Source of the DNA: Amanita rubescens
Lineage: Eukaryota > Basidiomycota > Agaricomycetes > Agaricales > Amanitaceae
Length of the DNA: 64,000 nt
Reading direction: 5' to 3'
NCBI GenBank assembly: GCA_015039365.1
Contig: WION01000001.1
Coordinates: forward strand, 744,001 to 808,000
Of the stretch, positions 45,161 to 56,808 are shown in pieces. The notes under the pieces were generated by a model, which was not told where the DNA came from, did no database searches, and saw nothing but the letters and a program-made list of their open reading frames with translations. A program made the translations under genes and the position numbers. The stretch's first letter is position 1. Every line of letters begins with the position of its first letter.

Positions 45161-45779
45161 TCAGAACTAGGACCATTATCAACTTATGCTAAACAGGGAC
45201 AATGTACATCGATATACTCACCCTCAGTGGTGTGAAGAACCATTGGTTCTTGCCGCTCTGATATCTCTCCTCTAGTAACTTCTTGACGTTTTTCTTGGCA
45301 TCTTCTCGTTGTGATGGCTCCTTGAAGGTGTCTGCGGACAAGATGTTTTTCAACCCTTCAAGTTCAAGCGCATAACGTGTCGGGAACAGATGGGAGTAGT
45401 TGATTATCTGCAAAGAGAAGCTGTTAATAACTCAAAGCGACACAAAAAATACTATATACCTTGATGAAGGGCTTGACCTTGCTACGTCTCGCAACCTTTT
45501 TCTGACCCATGCGTCTCGTCACCTTTCTTGGGTAACGCTCGATGCCAGCAACAATTGCATGGGGATATGCCCGCGGTTTCTTGGACTCATCTATCTGCTT
45601 GATAACGACGACCTTCTTGCCGGCGTGACGGCCTTGCAACACAATTGCTACCTACACGCGTCGTTCATCGATTTTGCGGGTACAAAACAGGAAATGACGG
45701 CACCTTGCCTGGTTTGAATACTGGAATAGAGTGAGCCATATCTCGGCATAAACTGCATCATAGACGCACCTTTAACCAT
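45161..45779 (-). CDS. RPL27: 60S ribosomal protein eL27
   Basis: Five exons (45770-45779, 45704-45720, 45460-45651, 45222-45407, 45161-45166) give exactly 136 residues, the usual eL27 length. It starts [22 protein letters not shown] (a KOW-type fold), has [25 protein letters not shown], and ends [11 protein letters not shown]. The first exon is 10 nt, the second 17 nt, and the last codes only Phe-stop (6 nt), reached by a 55-bp intron at 45167-45221. Multiple short 5' introns are usual in fungal ribosomal protein genes and often boost expression. It acts near the polypeptide exit side of the large subunit. Confidence 0.95.
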
Positions 45780-46395
45780 CTTGAAGTTGTCGATGAGCTA
45801 GTTGTATACGGATGCCACTCAGAAGATTGCACGGCAGTTTCCGAGGGGCTTGCTAGTTGGAAAATAAAGTTTCGGACGATTGCCGGAAATCGAGATCCTA
45901 TCGGAACAATGTTCGCATACTAAATCATACTTAGTAAATGACCATCTTACGTCGTTTGATGCGCTTTGATGCGGTCGACAAGGACACAAGGCTAGAGCAA
46001 ATTGCGCTCCATATCCGTCTAAATTTTTTTTTCTTTTGTTAATCAATGTAAACAGTCCTTTGTTGTTGGTGCCATTGCCGGGGCTCATAAACTACGCATT
46101 TTACTGCCTGTTCGAGTCCATGGAAAACAGCTATATATTCACATTCCTGTGTCGATAGAACAACTGTCCAAACACACAAGGGTTTAAAAGTCTATATTAT
46201 TCGGTAAAGTCCAGATGGTAAAGGAGTGAACCATCAGGTAGCTATTGGTAAACGAGAGACCAAAAAATTTTGGCAGTGGTATCAACAGTTCAAGGCCGAG
46301 AATCATCAAATAGAGCAAGGGTAAAGAACAGAGGTAATAGCGGAAAAGGAGCAGACAGCAGTTCGAAGCGAAGCGCCTGGACAGAAATTCCTCTA
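45780..46395. other. eL27 promoter and hydrophobin 3' flank
   Basis: 616 bp. A T-rich stretch at 46027-46040 and no coding frame with support. Confidence 0.5.
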
Positions 46396-46986
46396 TTACA
46401 GAACGTTGACTATACGACGTCGGCGTTAACTTTGCCTAATTTAATTAATGGAAGGAGTACTTACTGGGTGAGCAACCAATCACGATAAGGCCATTGAAGT
46501 TGTCATGGTCGCAACAAGCAACTTGAGCAGTGCTAAGTTGAGAGAAAAAGAATCAGGATTCACGTGTCATGTTCCCTTTGTAACACGAAACTCACCAGCC
46601 ACCACCGCCAAGGAGACTCGCGAGCGGGGTGCACCCTAAGCCAACTGGGACATTGACACCCGGTAAGAGTGCATTGATGGAAGAGGCAATCGTTTCAACG
46701 AAGGGGTCCGAAGTCGTGGATAAAGTGTCACAGCATTGTTGGCTGCCAGTGCTGCAGGTGGAAGGAGGTGTGCTAGAGGGTTTATGATGATGGGCAGCTG
46801 GTTTACTACTACTCAGTTTCGAGCAACATCAGAAATATGCAGATACTTGCAGTCGGTACCCGTGGCCCTTCGAACGGGAGGCAGAGGGTTCAAACCGCGA
46901 GCTAAACGCTGGCCATTGGTTTCGGTTGCACCAACGGTGACAACAATAGCGGCGAAGAACGCAAAAAGGAATGCAGCGAATTTCAT
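46396..46986 (-). CDS. Class I hydrophobin
   Basis: Exons 46847-46986, 46596-46772, 46465-46532 and 46396-46409 give 132 residues. An N-terminal signal peptide (MKFAAFLFAFFAAIVVTVGA) precedes TNGQRLARGLNPLPPVRR, a linker common in basidiomycete hydrophobins. The eight-Cys pattern is C-X6-CC-X32-C-X11-C-X5-CC-X12-C-X6, ending CSPINVL. The X32 and X11 loops fit class I. One extra Cys lies before the first (TDC), so nine in all, unless the first intron is spliced differently. Hydrophobins are secreted, self-assemble at air-water interfaces and coat hyphae and fruit bodies. A TATA box stands about 90 bp upstream. It is a single gene here, not a cluster. Confidence 0.93.
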
Positions 46987-47072
46987 CTCTACCAAACGAA
47001 GGGAGTCGAAAAGACGAGTCGGCGAAAGAGGGAGAAAGTTGGAAACTTATGGGGGCTTAGAATAGAGTTTTT

Positions 47073-47083
47073 CTTATATATAG
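47073..47083 (-). promoter_or_regulatory. Hydrophobin TATA box
   Basis: Minus-strand CTATATATAAG about 90 bp before the hydrophobin ATG, a typical position for a strong regulated fungal promoter. Confidence 0.6.
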
Positions 47084-48125
47084 CGCCGCAGACCACGCCA
47101 CCTGTCCGAGTGCTCGGCAAATGCTTACGGAAGAAGGGTCAGATCTTGCTACGTACATGGGTGTTAATTCGAAGCCTCAGGTCGCGCCACTTTGCCTACA
47201 TTGTTCAAAAGACATATACCGCATTCAAGATTCAGCCTGTGGCCAGTAGTCTCTTTTATGAAGTCTTTACCCATCATATAGAAGAGGACACGGGGATTGT
47301 TGCCCGCTGCGGCCCATCCACACGAACATGAAAAAGTTATTATTAGCGTTACTTAATGACTGACATCAATCTCGGACGACCTGCCTGATCGGGAAAGAAT
47401 TACTTATTAGTGCATATAGTTACGATATTTGACTTGGCCTCTTTCTGGCCGGTTTTCTCTCATGCTCAATCGGCATTAACATTTTCTCCCGGACGGCTTC
47501 GCTGGCCATGGCTCACCAAGCACCATGCTGACCTGGCATTCAGATTCAATGTGATGGGCTCAAGAAACGGTTTCCGTGTCATTATTGATGCGAGCGCTCC
47601 TCAGAGCGCCACGATTCAGGGTCTCAGTGATGTAAGGTGTGTTTGATGCCCTTGGCTTCTCTGCGGCGTTCGGGATACTTGCGGATGTTTCAAGTAAAAC
47701 CGTAAGTCGGCGCCGCACCGTGCTTGAGCTCACAAATATTCCGACTGCTTGCAGACTGGCCCCGACTAAAGTAGCATCAGCGCTGAACAGGGTAACAATG
47801 GCGTGTAGATTATTGTGATGCGCATCATGTGAAATTCCCATTGCTTGACAAAGATTCGGGTGCTATGATTGCTACATATCACATTCACTCGTCCCCTCAA
47901 ACAACGGGTTAGATTAAGGTGGCTACAATACGATAACTTGGACGTGCCTTAGTGCGGTGGCTATATTAGCTTCTACGAAAAAGAACGCAGTTATTTAAGG
48001 AGCGGAGTAGCGCAGGGCCCGAGACTCGAGTGTGTGTGAGTATTTGGGGCGTGGGAATTCTGAGTAACGGTCACTCACGTCAGCAAATTTGGCCTTGCAC
48101 AGCGACCCCAAATTTTTGTGTACGG
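47084..48125. other. No gene recognised
   Basis: About 1 kb between the hydrophobin promoter and RPB9. A minus-strand open stretch (47560-47841) is moderately hydrophobic but has no motif or splice support. Confidence 0.45.
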
Positions 48126-48706
48126 ATGGTGTGTAATGTAAGGTCTCTTCAGCATATAGATTCTTACAAGGCATCTCACAGGCGTCTTTACACTTCTGCC
48201 AAGAATGTAACAACCTACTTTACCCACGGGCCGACCCACAACGTCGCAACATGGTTTATGCCTGTCGTATCTGCCCATATGATGAAAATGGAGAGAACAA
48301 GTGTGTTTACCGAAATGATCTGTTGAAGGTTACGAAGTAAGTTAGACCTCATCACTGTCCAGTGCCTTTCCTCATGGGATAGAGAACAAATCGGTGTAAT
48401 CCAGGATATTGGTTCAGACCCGACGCTGGTGGGTTATCATCTGTCAAAAATGCTTCTTTCGTTCCTGAGGAGCCGAACAGTCTCACTCCAATCTTTCTTG
48501 TCCAAATTGCGGTCACGAAGAGTACGCCACCCTCCGTGTTATCAGCTAAAGGCTTATCGCTCATTGCGTTCAACCCCAGTGCTGTCTTCTTTCAGGACCA
48601 GTCCAAACGCAAGGAAACGAGGATGATTCTATTCTTTGTTTGCGCCAAGTGTAATCATCCCTTCGTTGATCCTACGCTCCCACCGGAAAGTACACCCGAC
48701 TTATGA
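48126..48706 (+). CDS. RPB9: RNA polymerase II subunit RPB9
   Basis: The start codon appears to stand alone in exon 1 (48126-48128), followed by a 53-bp intron. Exons 48182-48336, 48383-48428, 48481-48537 and 48596-48706 complete 123 residues (yeast Rpb9 has 122). The N-terminal zinc ribbon is FCQECNNLLYPR..YACRIC. The linker EQIGVIQDIGSDPTL is diagnostic. The C-terminal TFIIS-like ribbon is CPNCGHEEYATLRDQSKRKETRMILFFVCAKC. Rpb9 sits at the jaw of Pol II and affects start-site choice, fidelity and elongation. Intron 48429-48480 and the weak-donor intron 48538-48595 were chosen because they alone keep the ribbon aligned. An alternative first exon of four codons (MVCN) is possible. Confidence 0.92.
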
Positions 48707-50327
48707 CACTTAATCACCGACTCTTATTGGTGCCTTCTTGTTATCGCATCTAATCAGTTTGTCGACTCTTCAGATATTATTACATATCTCCGCGGATGGC
48801 CTGTATTGCTTTTGTATGTTTCGGACGAGGGTTCAAAGTAACGCTGGCCAAGGGAGGGAAGGAATACTCGGAGGGCTTGCAACTTCGAGCCAGACTGTTT
48901 GAGGTACCTCAGATCATGTTCTTGAGCATCAGAAATCTAGAATGATCATGTAAACAGATAAAGATAATGCACGATTTCTGAACTTCTCTGTGAGAGCAGT
49001 TGGATAATCGGTGATCCACAGTCAGTGTCCTCCGCTATCGCGAAGTTCTCCATTTATCCATAGGCCATTGAAATGCGGTCAGAGTGCGGAGACCACAAGA
49101 GGGTCCGAACGGGCATTGCTAAGCCAAACCTTAGAAATGCCGTCGGTCGCAAACGGGAAATGAGCCCGACGGCCTGAGAGCTGCCTGGGCGGAATTCGTG
49201 CGGCAACTTATCCCCAGCGAGCGTAGTTAATTGCCTCCTATTATCGCAGAATGTACGTATATTACCCCTGTCCCCCATCCCGCCCCTTTTGTCCATTAGA
49301 TTGCTAATCTAAATTTTAGGAAATTCTGAGGCCCATTCAACGGTCGCCGATATTGGCAAAGCTATTGATTGTGACTACAACGAAAAGTCAATTTCTGGTA
49401 GGTGACTCGTGCGGGAAGGTTTGATTTTGCCAACCGGATATGAACGGCTTCCTTGTCGGTCTTAGTGGCTTCGGGCAAGACCATTTGCTAATGGCTCATG
49501 GACTATACCCCTTATCTGCAGATTGGATGCTAAATATGCGAACTCTCTCTCAGGTAATATATACATCATCATAGATGAGGCACTTGATCAAGTACTCTCG
49601 TGACAGGTATGTTTGGACAGTGTGCGTCTATTTTTTATACATCGTCATAGATGAGGTATGGTCAAGTATACATATTCGTACTCTCGTGAGAGGTGCGTTT
49701 GGACAGTGTGCATCCATTTTTTAGGTTCGTAAAGTACCGCATTTGTTGAATGTTTGCTCTTCCACAACAATGTGCAAGCGCTCAAGCCAGAGGCCCCTCT
49801 GCCAATAGGCTGAACACTGTTAATTCAATGCGTATAGCGTATGTTGGTCCTTGGCATATCTGAAGCCACCCTCAATTATCTTCTTCGTGCTGTTTATCAT
49901 AGCAAAAAGCTCTCATTTTACATACACAGCATATATCGGTCTAGCCTGTCATATTAAAGCGCCCCTTGCAGCTTTACATTTCAAAATATCATTCTGTCGC
50001 ACTATACTATATCATTGTGACGCCCAGTTCTGAAATCTAAGTGAAATGCTAGTCGAAGTGGGCGTGGCGGCCATCGCCAACTAATAACCTGACGAGTTAC
50101 ATACCACATTCTATGACATACGCATTTCCGCGCTGAACCTTGCTGCTTGTATCTTCGAAGATCTCCGCCGTTACGCCGCAGCTTTCCCGATAACCGGAAA
50201 TTATCAGAAGAAAGCGGAGGAACGATTCGGCGATGCAGAGTGAAGCTGTTGCTAGTTCCATTGGGCGGACTACGCTAAGTTCAACAGGGCATGATTGTCA
50301 CAGAACAAATAAAGTGAACCAGTAAAG
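48707..50327. other. No gene recognised; short tandem duplication
   Basis: 1.6 kb with only short frames. About 49565-49730 holds two diverged tandem copies of a ~80-100 bp unit (CATAGATGAGG...TACTCTCGTGA.AGGT...TTTGGACAGTGTGC). Confidence 0.5.
49565..49730. repeat. Diverged tandem duplication
   Basis: Two units share ATAGATGAGG, GTACTCTCGTGA, GTTTGGACAGTGTGC and TTTTTTA. The second has an insertion of about 15 bp. Confidence 0.6.
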
Positions 50328-50762
50328 GTGGCTGACGATGCTCAGACCCGTATAGATTGGTCGCCAGCCGGCGGTTCTCCTCTTTCATCACCTGCGACAA
50401 TCTTTTGCGTATCGCCACTTGACAGGTCTCGAACTACACTTCGCGCTTACCGGGTGACGTCGTTGTCTACGAGCTCCTCATCGACACTGACATTCACGTC
50501 TGTCAGATACGTTGCTATTGGGATAGACAAACACACACCTATTTACGCGCCATTGCACTGCCTTGAAGGAGGGTGGGCACTGGTGTTGCCCGACTCTCTA
50601 GAAGAACCTATACGACGACAGCGTTGCTGGTGTAGCACGAGATCGCTCACTCCTCAGGATGAATTCACTGGTCACGGTACTTGGCCCATCCGTTTTGGGT
50701 TCTCGCTTGATCGGAAACCTGCAGTGCGATGGGGCGACACTAAGGGTCACTGTGGTTGTTAA
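50328..50762 (+). pseudogene. Possible decayed or hypothetical coding fragment
   Basis: A 144-codon frame with no recognised domain and no supporting splice sites. Its second half is partly repeated 450 bp downstream with stops and indels. It could be a gene remnant; I cannot assign a function. Confidence 0.25.
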
Positions 50763-51230
50763 CGCTCGGGACCGAATTTTGAGTACGCAGCCTCAATCTC
50801 CCTCGTCAATGTCGTATATATTGGGGAGCGCCAAAATTCGAAGCATGAAGGAATGATAAGATTTTCTCCGCTCTTCAGCTTCAATGACGAGGGCTGACTT
50901 CTGTTTTATCATCGTAGGCATCTTTATAGCGACATCAGATGAATACATCAACACAAGAGACCTGACAAGCACAATGCCTATTTAGGCGTCATTGCACAGC
51001 CCAGAAGGAAGGTTGGCATTGGTATTGTCCGCCTCTCTGGAGGAGTCTACATACGACACCAGCATCCGGCAGTGTTGACTGTGTAGCACAAGGGGAGCAG
51101 TAATCGCTCACTAGTGCTCACTAGCTGCTCACTCCTCAGGGTGCAGTTTACTGGTCACGGTCCTGGTTCTCTCTTGATCAGGGAACTAGTGCAGTGCGGT
51201 GGGACTCCGGCTCTCCCACCGCACTAAGGG
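50535..51230. repeat. Diverged direct duplication of ~220 bp
   Basis: 50535-50755 and about 50980-51225 share order and wording: CCTATTTA.GCG.CATTGCAC, GG.CACTGGT/GGCATTGGT, GCTCACTCCTCAGG, ACTGGTCACGG, CTTGATC.G, GCAGTGCG.TGGG. The second copy has extra GCTCACTAG repeats. Confidence 0.65.
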
Positions 51231-52070
51231 CATTGTGCTTTTCGATGTTGAACAAGTGAATGCCGCATGTCCAATTATCGATAGCTGTATTAATAGGATG
51301 CCTCAATGAAGACGATGGAAGGAGATAGTAAAGGTGACCTGGTGACCTCGGGTGATGGCGGAGTCCGGGAATCCTGACCTCGGGGGAAGTTATGGCGGTC
51401 AACAATGTTGAACTCTTCCTGCGGCCGGCAAGGCCCAAAGGGCAGGGCGAACGTATGTTATCTACGACGCTCGAAGCGGCCAGGTTACCCTCATCCTCTC
51501 TTTAATGAGCAGAGGTCGAACGGCGATGTTGCGGGTAACCGTTAACGCAGCTTGTCCAAATGTATTGGGTTTGGATTCGGACTTAACGTTACATTTGAGA
51601 CTGTATCAGCTCTGAGTTCGCAATACCGAGTGGACTCTACTGCGACAACAACTCGGCGCCCATCTTCAACTCTGCCATCTCGTCGAACAGACTTTGTACG
51701 TGAGCTCAACTCTGGTACGGGGTAGACAAGGCTGAGTCGAGCGCCTAAAACGCAGACGGGTGGAGCGACTACTTGGTGGTCGACATCGGCATCATAGGAC
51801 GTGAAGATCACGTACCCTTTCTCTGACAAAAAATGTAAGGCTTGGACTCTGAATCCGGAAGTGGCATCATTTCCAATTTGAAAGATAGCTTTTCAGGAAG
51901 AAATTTTCATCATGCCACATATCACTGTGTGGCAGTTGCGGCTTTGAAGTTGTGACCCTAGATTAAGGTCCAGCGTTTCCAAAGTATTTCCGTCCCAAAG
52001 TACACTGCAAAGCTCAGTTCTATCAAGTTTTAATCGTGGTCAAGCATGTCTTGAAGCTTACAGCTTCATA
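51231..52070. other. No gene recognised
   Basis: Only short frames. A minus-strand frame at 51542-51829 has no motif. Confidence 0.4.
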
Positions 52071-52585
52071 ATGGAGTCCGCGTTGCCGCAGCAATTGCTT
52101 TTGGTTATCGTCTACTAATTGACCGTGATCAGCACTGGTCGCATGGCACTACGAAGAATTTGGCAGTTTGCCACTCTTTTGCCTGGCATTCATATGCACT
52201 ATACTGGCTAGTCTCATTATGGTGAGTGCTGCGTCATCTTGATTCTGAAGCTCGCTTCGCGTTATGCTCATGGGTCATATTTCAGAACATTAATCCAACA
52301 TTTTCATTTCATCCGTTTTGCCTGCCTTTCACCCTATTTGCACATTTGGAATTTACTCGCGGCCTATCCAGCCAATGGTCCTTGATAGTGTTAATGTCAT
52401 CAAGAGTCGTGCTGCGTTGCGCGCACAAAATATGGCGTAATGAGCGCTTCTACGGATGTGCGGCAATGATATGTCGCTACTATTCTAATTCCTCGCATCC
52501 TAGTGGTGAAAGATGTCGCCTGCGACCCTTCTTGGATCCGTATATGGGCCTTCACTTGACTCGTCACGTCACCAGATCTAATTGA
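52071..52585 (+). pseudogene. F-box-like gene remnant
   Basis: An ATG at 52071 opens MESALPQQLLLVIVY, then a stop. In a neighbouring frame DQHWSHGTTKNLAVCHSFAWHSYALYWLVSLW follows. Together they resemble an F-box ('LPxELLxxI ... LAxCHSFxxHAxxLLW'), the start of the large fungal families of F-box/LRR proteins. A possible intron at 52221-52284 leads to a further open frame to 52585 (including ILMSSRVVLRCAH in part). The frame change and early stop suggest a decayed copy. Low certainty. Confidence 0.35.
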
Positions 52586-54211
52586 CCTTGTATGGTTTGG
52601 ACTACTTGCAGGTATGTAATGTATTATTTTCAGCATACACAGTAGTCCGACAAAGCCTTCCCCAGATACGTATACTAAATTTCTTCCAAGAACGTATCAA
52701 TTTACCCTTGAGCTGCCACTACGTCATAACGCCGAGTATGTTCACATGACGAGTTCGAGGAGAGCAAGTGTGAGAAACGATCTGTGGAGATAAGATTATC
52801 ACCGTCCAACACCATGAAACAGGAAAGAAAAAATTGGGTGCCAGATTCACCTTGTGCCGCTGATTTGCGGTCTTTCAACATATTTCTTTTGTACCTGATG
52901 GGCGCCACTCAAATCGTAGTCAAGAACCATACGTGATTCTTCAAAAAACCAATAATTTATCATCCATGACATTCTCAGTGTCGTCTTCTTTCCTACCAAC
53001 ATATACGAAAGGTGACGAGGATTTGTTTGCACTTGCCCTCCTTGTAACTTAGGCTTCCGCCAGACAGCAGACCTGGTGTCGTCTTATTTCAGCACCAGCC
53101 TATACAAAAGGTGACGGGGCTGAGCTCACTCAAATCGTAGTCAAGAACCATACGTGATTCTTCAAAAAACCAATAATTCGTCATCCATGACATTCTCAAT
53201 GTCGTCTTCTTTCCTACCAACATATACGAAAGGTGACGAGGATTTGTTTGCACTTGCCCTCCTTGTAACTTAGGCTTCTGTCAGACAGCAGACCTGGTGT
53301 CCAGTGTCGTCTTCTTTCCTACCAACATATACGAAAGGTGACGAGGATTTGTTTGCACTTGCCCTCCTTGTAACTTAGGCTTCTGCCAGACAGCAGACCT
53401 GGTGTCGTCTTATTTCAGCACCAGCCTATACAAAAGGTGGCGGGGCTGAGCTTGGCATTCGATTCACCTTCCCCGTTTAGTCTATGTATCTGACAGAAAG
53501 CAGAGCTGTTTTGTAATACTCAATCATCGTACCGTTATAGCAAGCCAATCAATCAGCGCGACGGCTATAATGAGGCATCATTACAGATGTGCCGGACGGC
53601 GTCGCAATGCTCATAACTAGACTTTTAAGGTGGGCCAAGTTATGCTTTGTAGCCCCTGGAATGACCATGTGGACAGATAATACGCGAGTTCTGCACTCAT
53701 CGAGTTGTACAGTCAGCGTGTTCAAGAATCCTTTTTGCTAGTGTTAAAATCTACTTATGATCTATCCCACCTGTTTGAGGCCTTGGGACGCTCGCGTCTT
53801 GAAAAGAAGTACAATTTCAGGAACCGCTCGACGGGGGTTGCTGACTCAAAGTTAAAAAGAAGACCAACTTAAAATTGTCTGTGCAATTGGCAAATGACTT
53901 TGACGGTCTGGGACGACATCTTTCAGAAGAAGTTTAAATATTACCCGTGCCCATACTCAAAGGATAACCCGGCGTCCGTGACACCCTGCAGCGGGGAAAA
54001 GAGTGTGTCGAACCGTTAATCCGAAGCTTTAAAGGCACGAATGAATGGTTCAAATGGACAATTCCCTCCCAACGTCGTACGACGTTTCTACACCCTTACG
54101 CCTCGAGCGCTGCATCCTGAATTATCTGTCCGTGACACATCTCAGTGTTTCCTTGTCCGTGTTTATGCCTTCCTCTCCTGCTAAATTGCTCATTCGATAA
54201 CTAAGAATTCA
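52586..54211. other. Gene-free region with minisatellite
   Basis: 1.6 kb without a supported gene; holds the tandem repeat 52906-53452 and the promoter of the next transporter. Confidence 0.5.
52906..53452. repeat. Tandem repeat, ~221-bp unit, about 2.5 copies
   Basis: Unit copies start at 52906, 53127 and (truncated at its 5' end) 53302. Shared text includes CAAGAACCATACGTGATTC, AACATATACGAAAGGTGACG and AGACAGCAGACCTGGTGTC. Within a unit, 'TATAC.AAAGGTGACG' occurs twice, so a smaller sub-repeat exists. Copies differ by a few bases only. Confidence 0.85.
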
Positions 54212-56155
54212 ATGTCGTCCATGGCGTCTGATAGCCAGTCAACGGTTTTTGATGTTGACAAAGTTGACGGCCGTAGCTACGACAAGGAAGCATCAACAGA
54301 AACCATTGTCGCGCAGCCAACGGATTTTCCAGACGGCGGCGCGTGGGCTTGGATGACTCTTGTCGGAAGGTTTGGTTATATGAAACGTATAATAACAGCA
54401 TCTGACGAGGGCCTCCAGCTTCTTTTTTCAGTTTTGTAGCATTGGGTAGGACTTCGTTATCGGCTCATTGGATCTATCCATTAATCCAATTCGGATCCCA
54501 GATATACGAATGCTTTTGGCGTTTATAATGGTAGGTGCCCTCGTACGTTTTGATTCGGAATTGCTTGACACGACCATGTAACAGATTACTACACTCGCAT
54601 ATATTTGAGTGAAAAATCGACAGCATCACAGATTAGGTATGTGCATACATACATGATAGGAACATTGATTTATGTCGGAACAGCTGGATCGGCAGCCTCC
54701 AACTTTTTGGGGGTTTATTCGTCGGTATAATATCCGGTAGAGCCCTTGATACCGGTTACTTGTGAGACTACTGTTTTTTGTTTGATCACCGGCGGCTCTA
54801 ACCTCCGAATCTACAAGTTACCATACAATCATTGGTGGCGCTCTCCTGTTTAGCTTCTCCCTTTTTATGTTGTCGCTATCACATCCCGAACAATATTATC
54901 AGGTCAGTATTACATTCGAATCCTCGCTACGACTATTAAGGGTCATTGTAGGTACTCCTCGCCCAAGGAATAGCCAACAGTATAGCGATCGGTTTGACCT
55001 GCGTACCTACCCTTGCTGTCGTTTCGCACTACTTCAAGCGCCGAAGAGCATTCGCATTGGGTATATCTACAGCGGTGAGGCATATTTTCATTCCAGCCTC
55101 CAGACCACTCATCGATTAATCATTGTTGCAACAGGGATCTGCTGTTGGTGGCATAATACACCCAATCATGCTGAATAAGTTGTTTCACAGTCGGATCGGC
55201 TTTCACAATGGAGTCCGCGCCAGTGCAGGATTAACTCTTGGTCTAACGATAATCAGCACTCTTCTCATGAAGCCACGTTTACCACCTAAAAGGAACCAAG
55301 GCAGTATCCTACTCAGCCTTCGGACATTTATGCGGGAACCTGCTTATGTACTAGTCATATTTGGGTGAGTATATAGTCATCCATGCTAACCTTATCTTCT
55401 GATGCCGAAGACGAGGCACTTTCTCGTTGTTTTGGGTTTATATTTCCCATCTTTCTTTTTGCAGTTGTATGCTATAAAACAGAATATCAATCCCACGTTA
55501 GCGTTTTATTCGGTTTGTTTATTTCTAACTCGCTTACAAGGAATTTGCTCACGCCGCAGGGACAGCTAGCGATCCTCAATGCTACTAATGTAGTTGGGCA
55601 AATAGTGCCGAACTTATTCGTTCACAAGTATGGCGTGATGAACATTTTGCTGATATGTAGCATCTGTTGCGCTATTATCATTTTTTGCTTCTTGGCTGTG
55701 AAAAATGTCGTCGGCTATATTCTTTTCACATCCGTATACGGGTTCTTCCTTGGTGCTTGTATGGCGATAAATTCCAATCTCTATCCAATTCTAATTCCTG
55801 TATAGACATCAGCGTGCAAGGCCCGATGATTGCAGGACTGTCCAAGAAAGAATCCGAAATCGGGGAGAGATTCGGTATATACTTCGCTTTGACCTGTGCG
55901 TAGCCAAGACATCATTTGTCATGTCATCTTAACGCGCCCTTAGCGTTTGGAGCCTTAATAGGTAACTCATTGTCTGGAAGAGCTGTCCTCCGCTGATATT
56001 TTTCAGGTAACCCGATTGCTGGAGCACTTCTTACAGCATCATATACGTGGTGGAAAGCAACTCTATTCGCCGGACTTGCCGTTGCCTCGGGCACGGCGTG
56101 CCACTTCTGTGCTCGTCTTTTTGTGGCAAAGGAGAAGGGCACAGGCATCGTGTAG
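54212..56155 (+). CDS. MFS transporter, monocarboxylate-transporter (SLC16/MCH) type, copy 1
   Basis: Thirteen exons with introns of 45-60 bp join to 444 residues, the usual MCT length with 12 transmembrane helices. The family signature DFPDGGAWAWMTLVGSFFFQFC leads into helix 1. YTNAFGVYNDYYTRIYL, ISWIGSLQLFGGLFVGIISGRALD, FKRRRAFALGISTAGSAVGGIIHP and NATNVVGQIVPN are all typical. It ends LFVAKEKGTGIV. Some fungal members move carboxylates or riboflavin; the substrate here cannot be told. The junctions at 54370-54418 and 55365-55415 use acceptors chosen to restore QFC and LVVLGLYFP. A second copy follows on the same strand after 650 bp. Confidence 0.9.
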
Positions 56156-56808
56156 ATTTCACCAATGCATTGGGACGATGAACATCGCCTTGTACTATTT
56201 TGCATGTTCGCATCGATAATTACATAGATCACTCGATCATCGATCATCGATTCATATATACTAACTTCATTTGCAAATTTCATGTTCTGCTTAGTGCGAT
56301 CTTATACGCCCATACACCTACCGATTACGTTCGATAACCAAGTGACAGGTAGTGCCTAAATAGGATATATGGGAACGCGGAGAAAGCAGGAAACTCATGC
56401 TCTAGGCCATGCTTTCGTTGGCACCCGCGGGTGTTGTTGCAACTGGAAATCGATCCGTGTTCGTACTGTCGGATACAACCTACCTAGCGTAGAAAGTGAG
56501 CAGGTACATACTGCGTGGTGCACATGGACCGTGAGATCGGAGATGTCCCTGCGGCAGGGTCACGGCGTATTCGGCACCCTGTCGGTGATTTTTCTATAGT
56601 TGCCGAACCATCCCTCCGGACTCCAACAACTTTCGAAATGTCATGTACACATGTTGATGGAAATCCAGTAGCTATTCTGGAAATGGTTACTCACCTTCGG
56701 TCACGTCAAACCAATCCCCGAAGTAAGAGCCCCTGGCTTCTCAGGTATAAGATCTTCTAGTTGCGGAAGTCATCTTCTGCCAGAGCCCATCCAGTTACGA
56801 ATCGGAAT
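56156..56808. other. Intergenic between the two transporters
   Basis: 653 bp with short open frames and no motif. Confidence 0.45.

Noticed and set aside
47560..47841. Minus-strand 93-codon frame with hydrophobic stretch
   Set aside because: No splice context, promoter or family motif.
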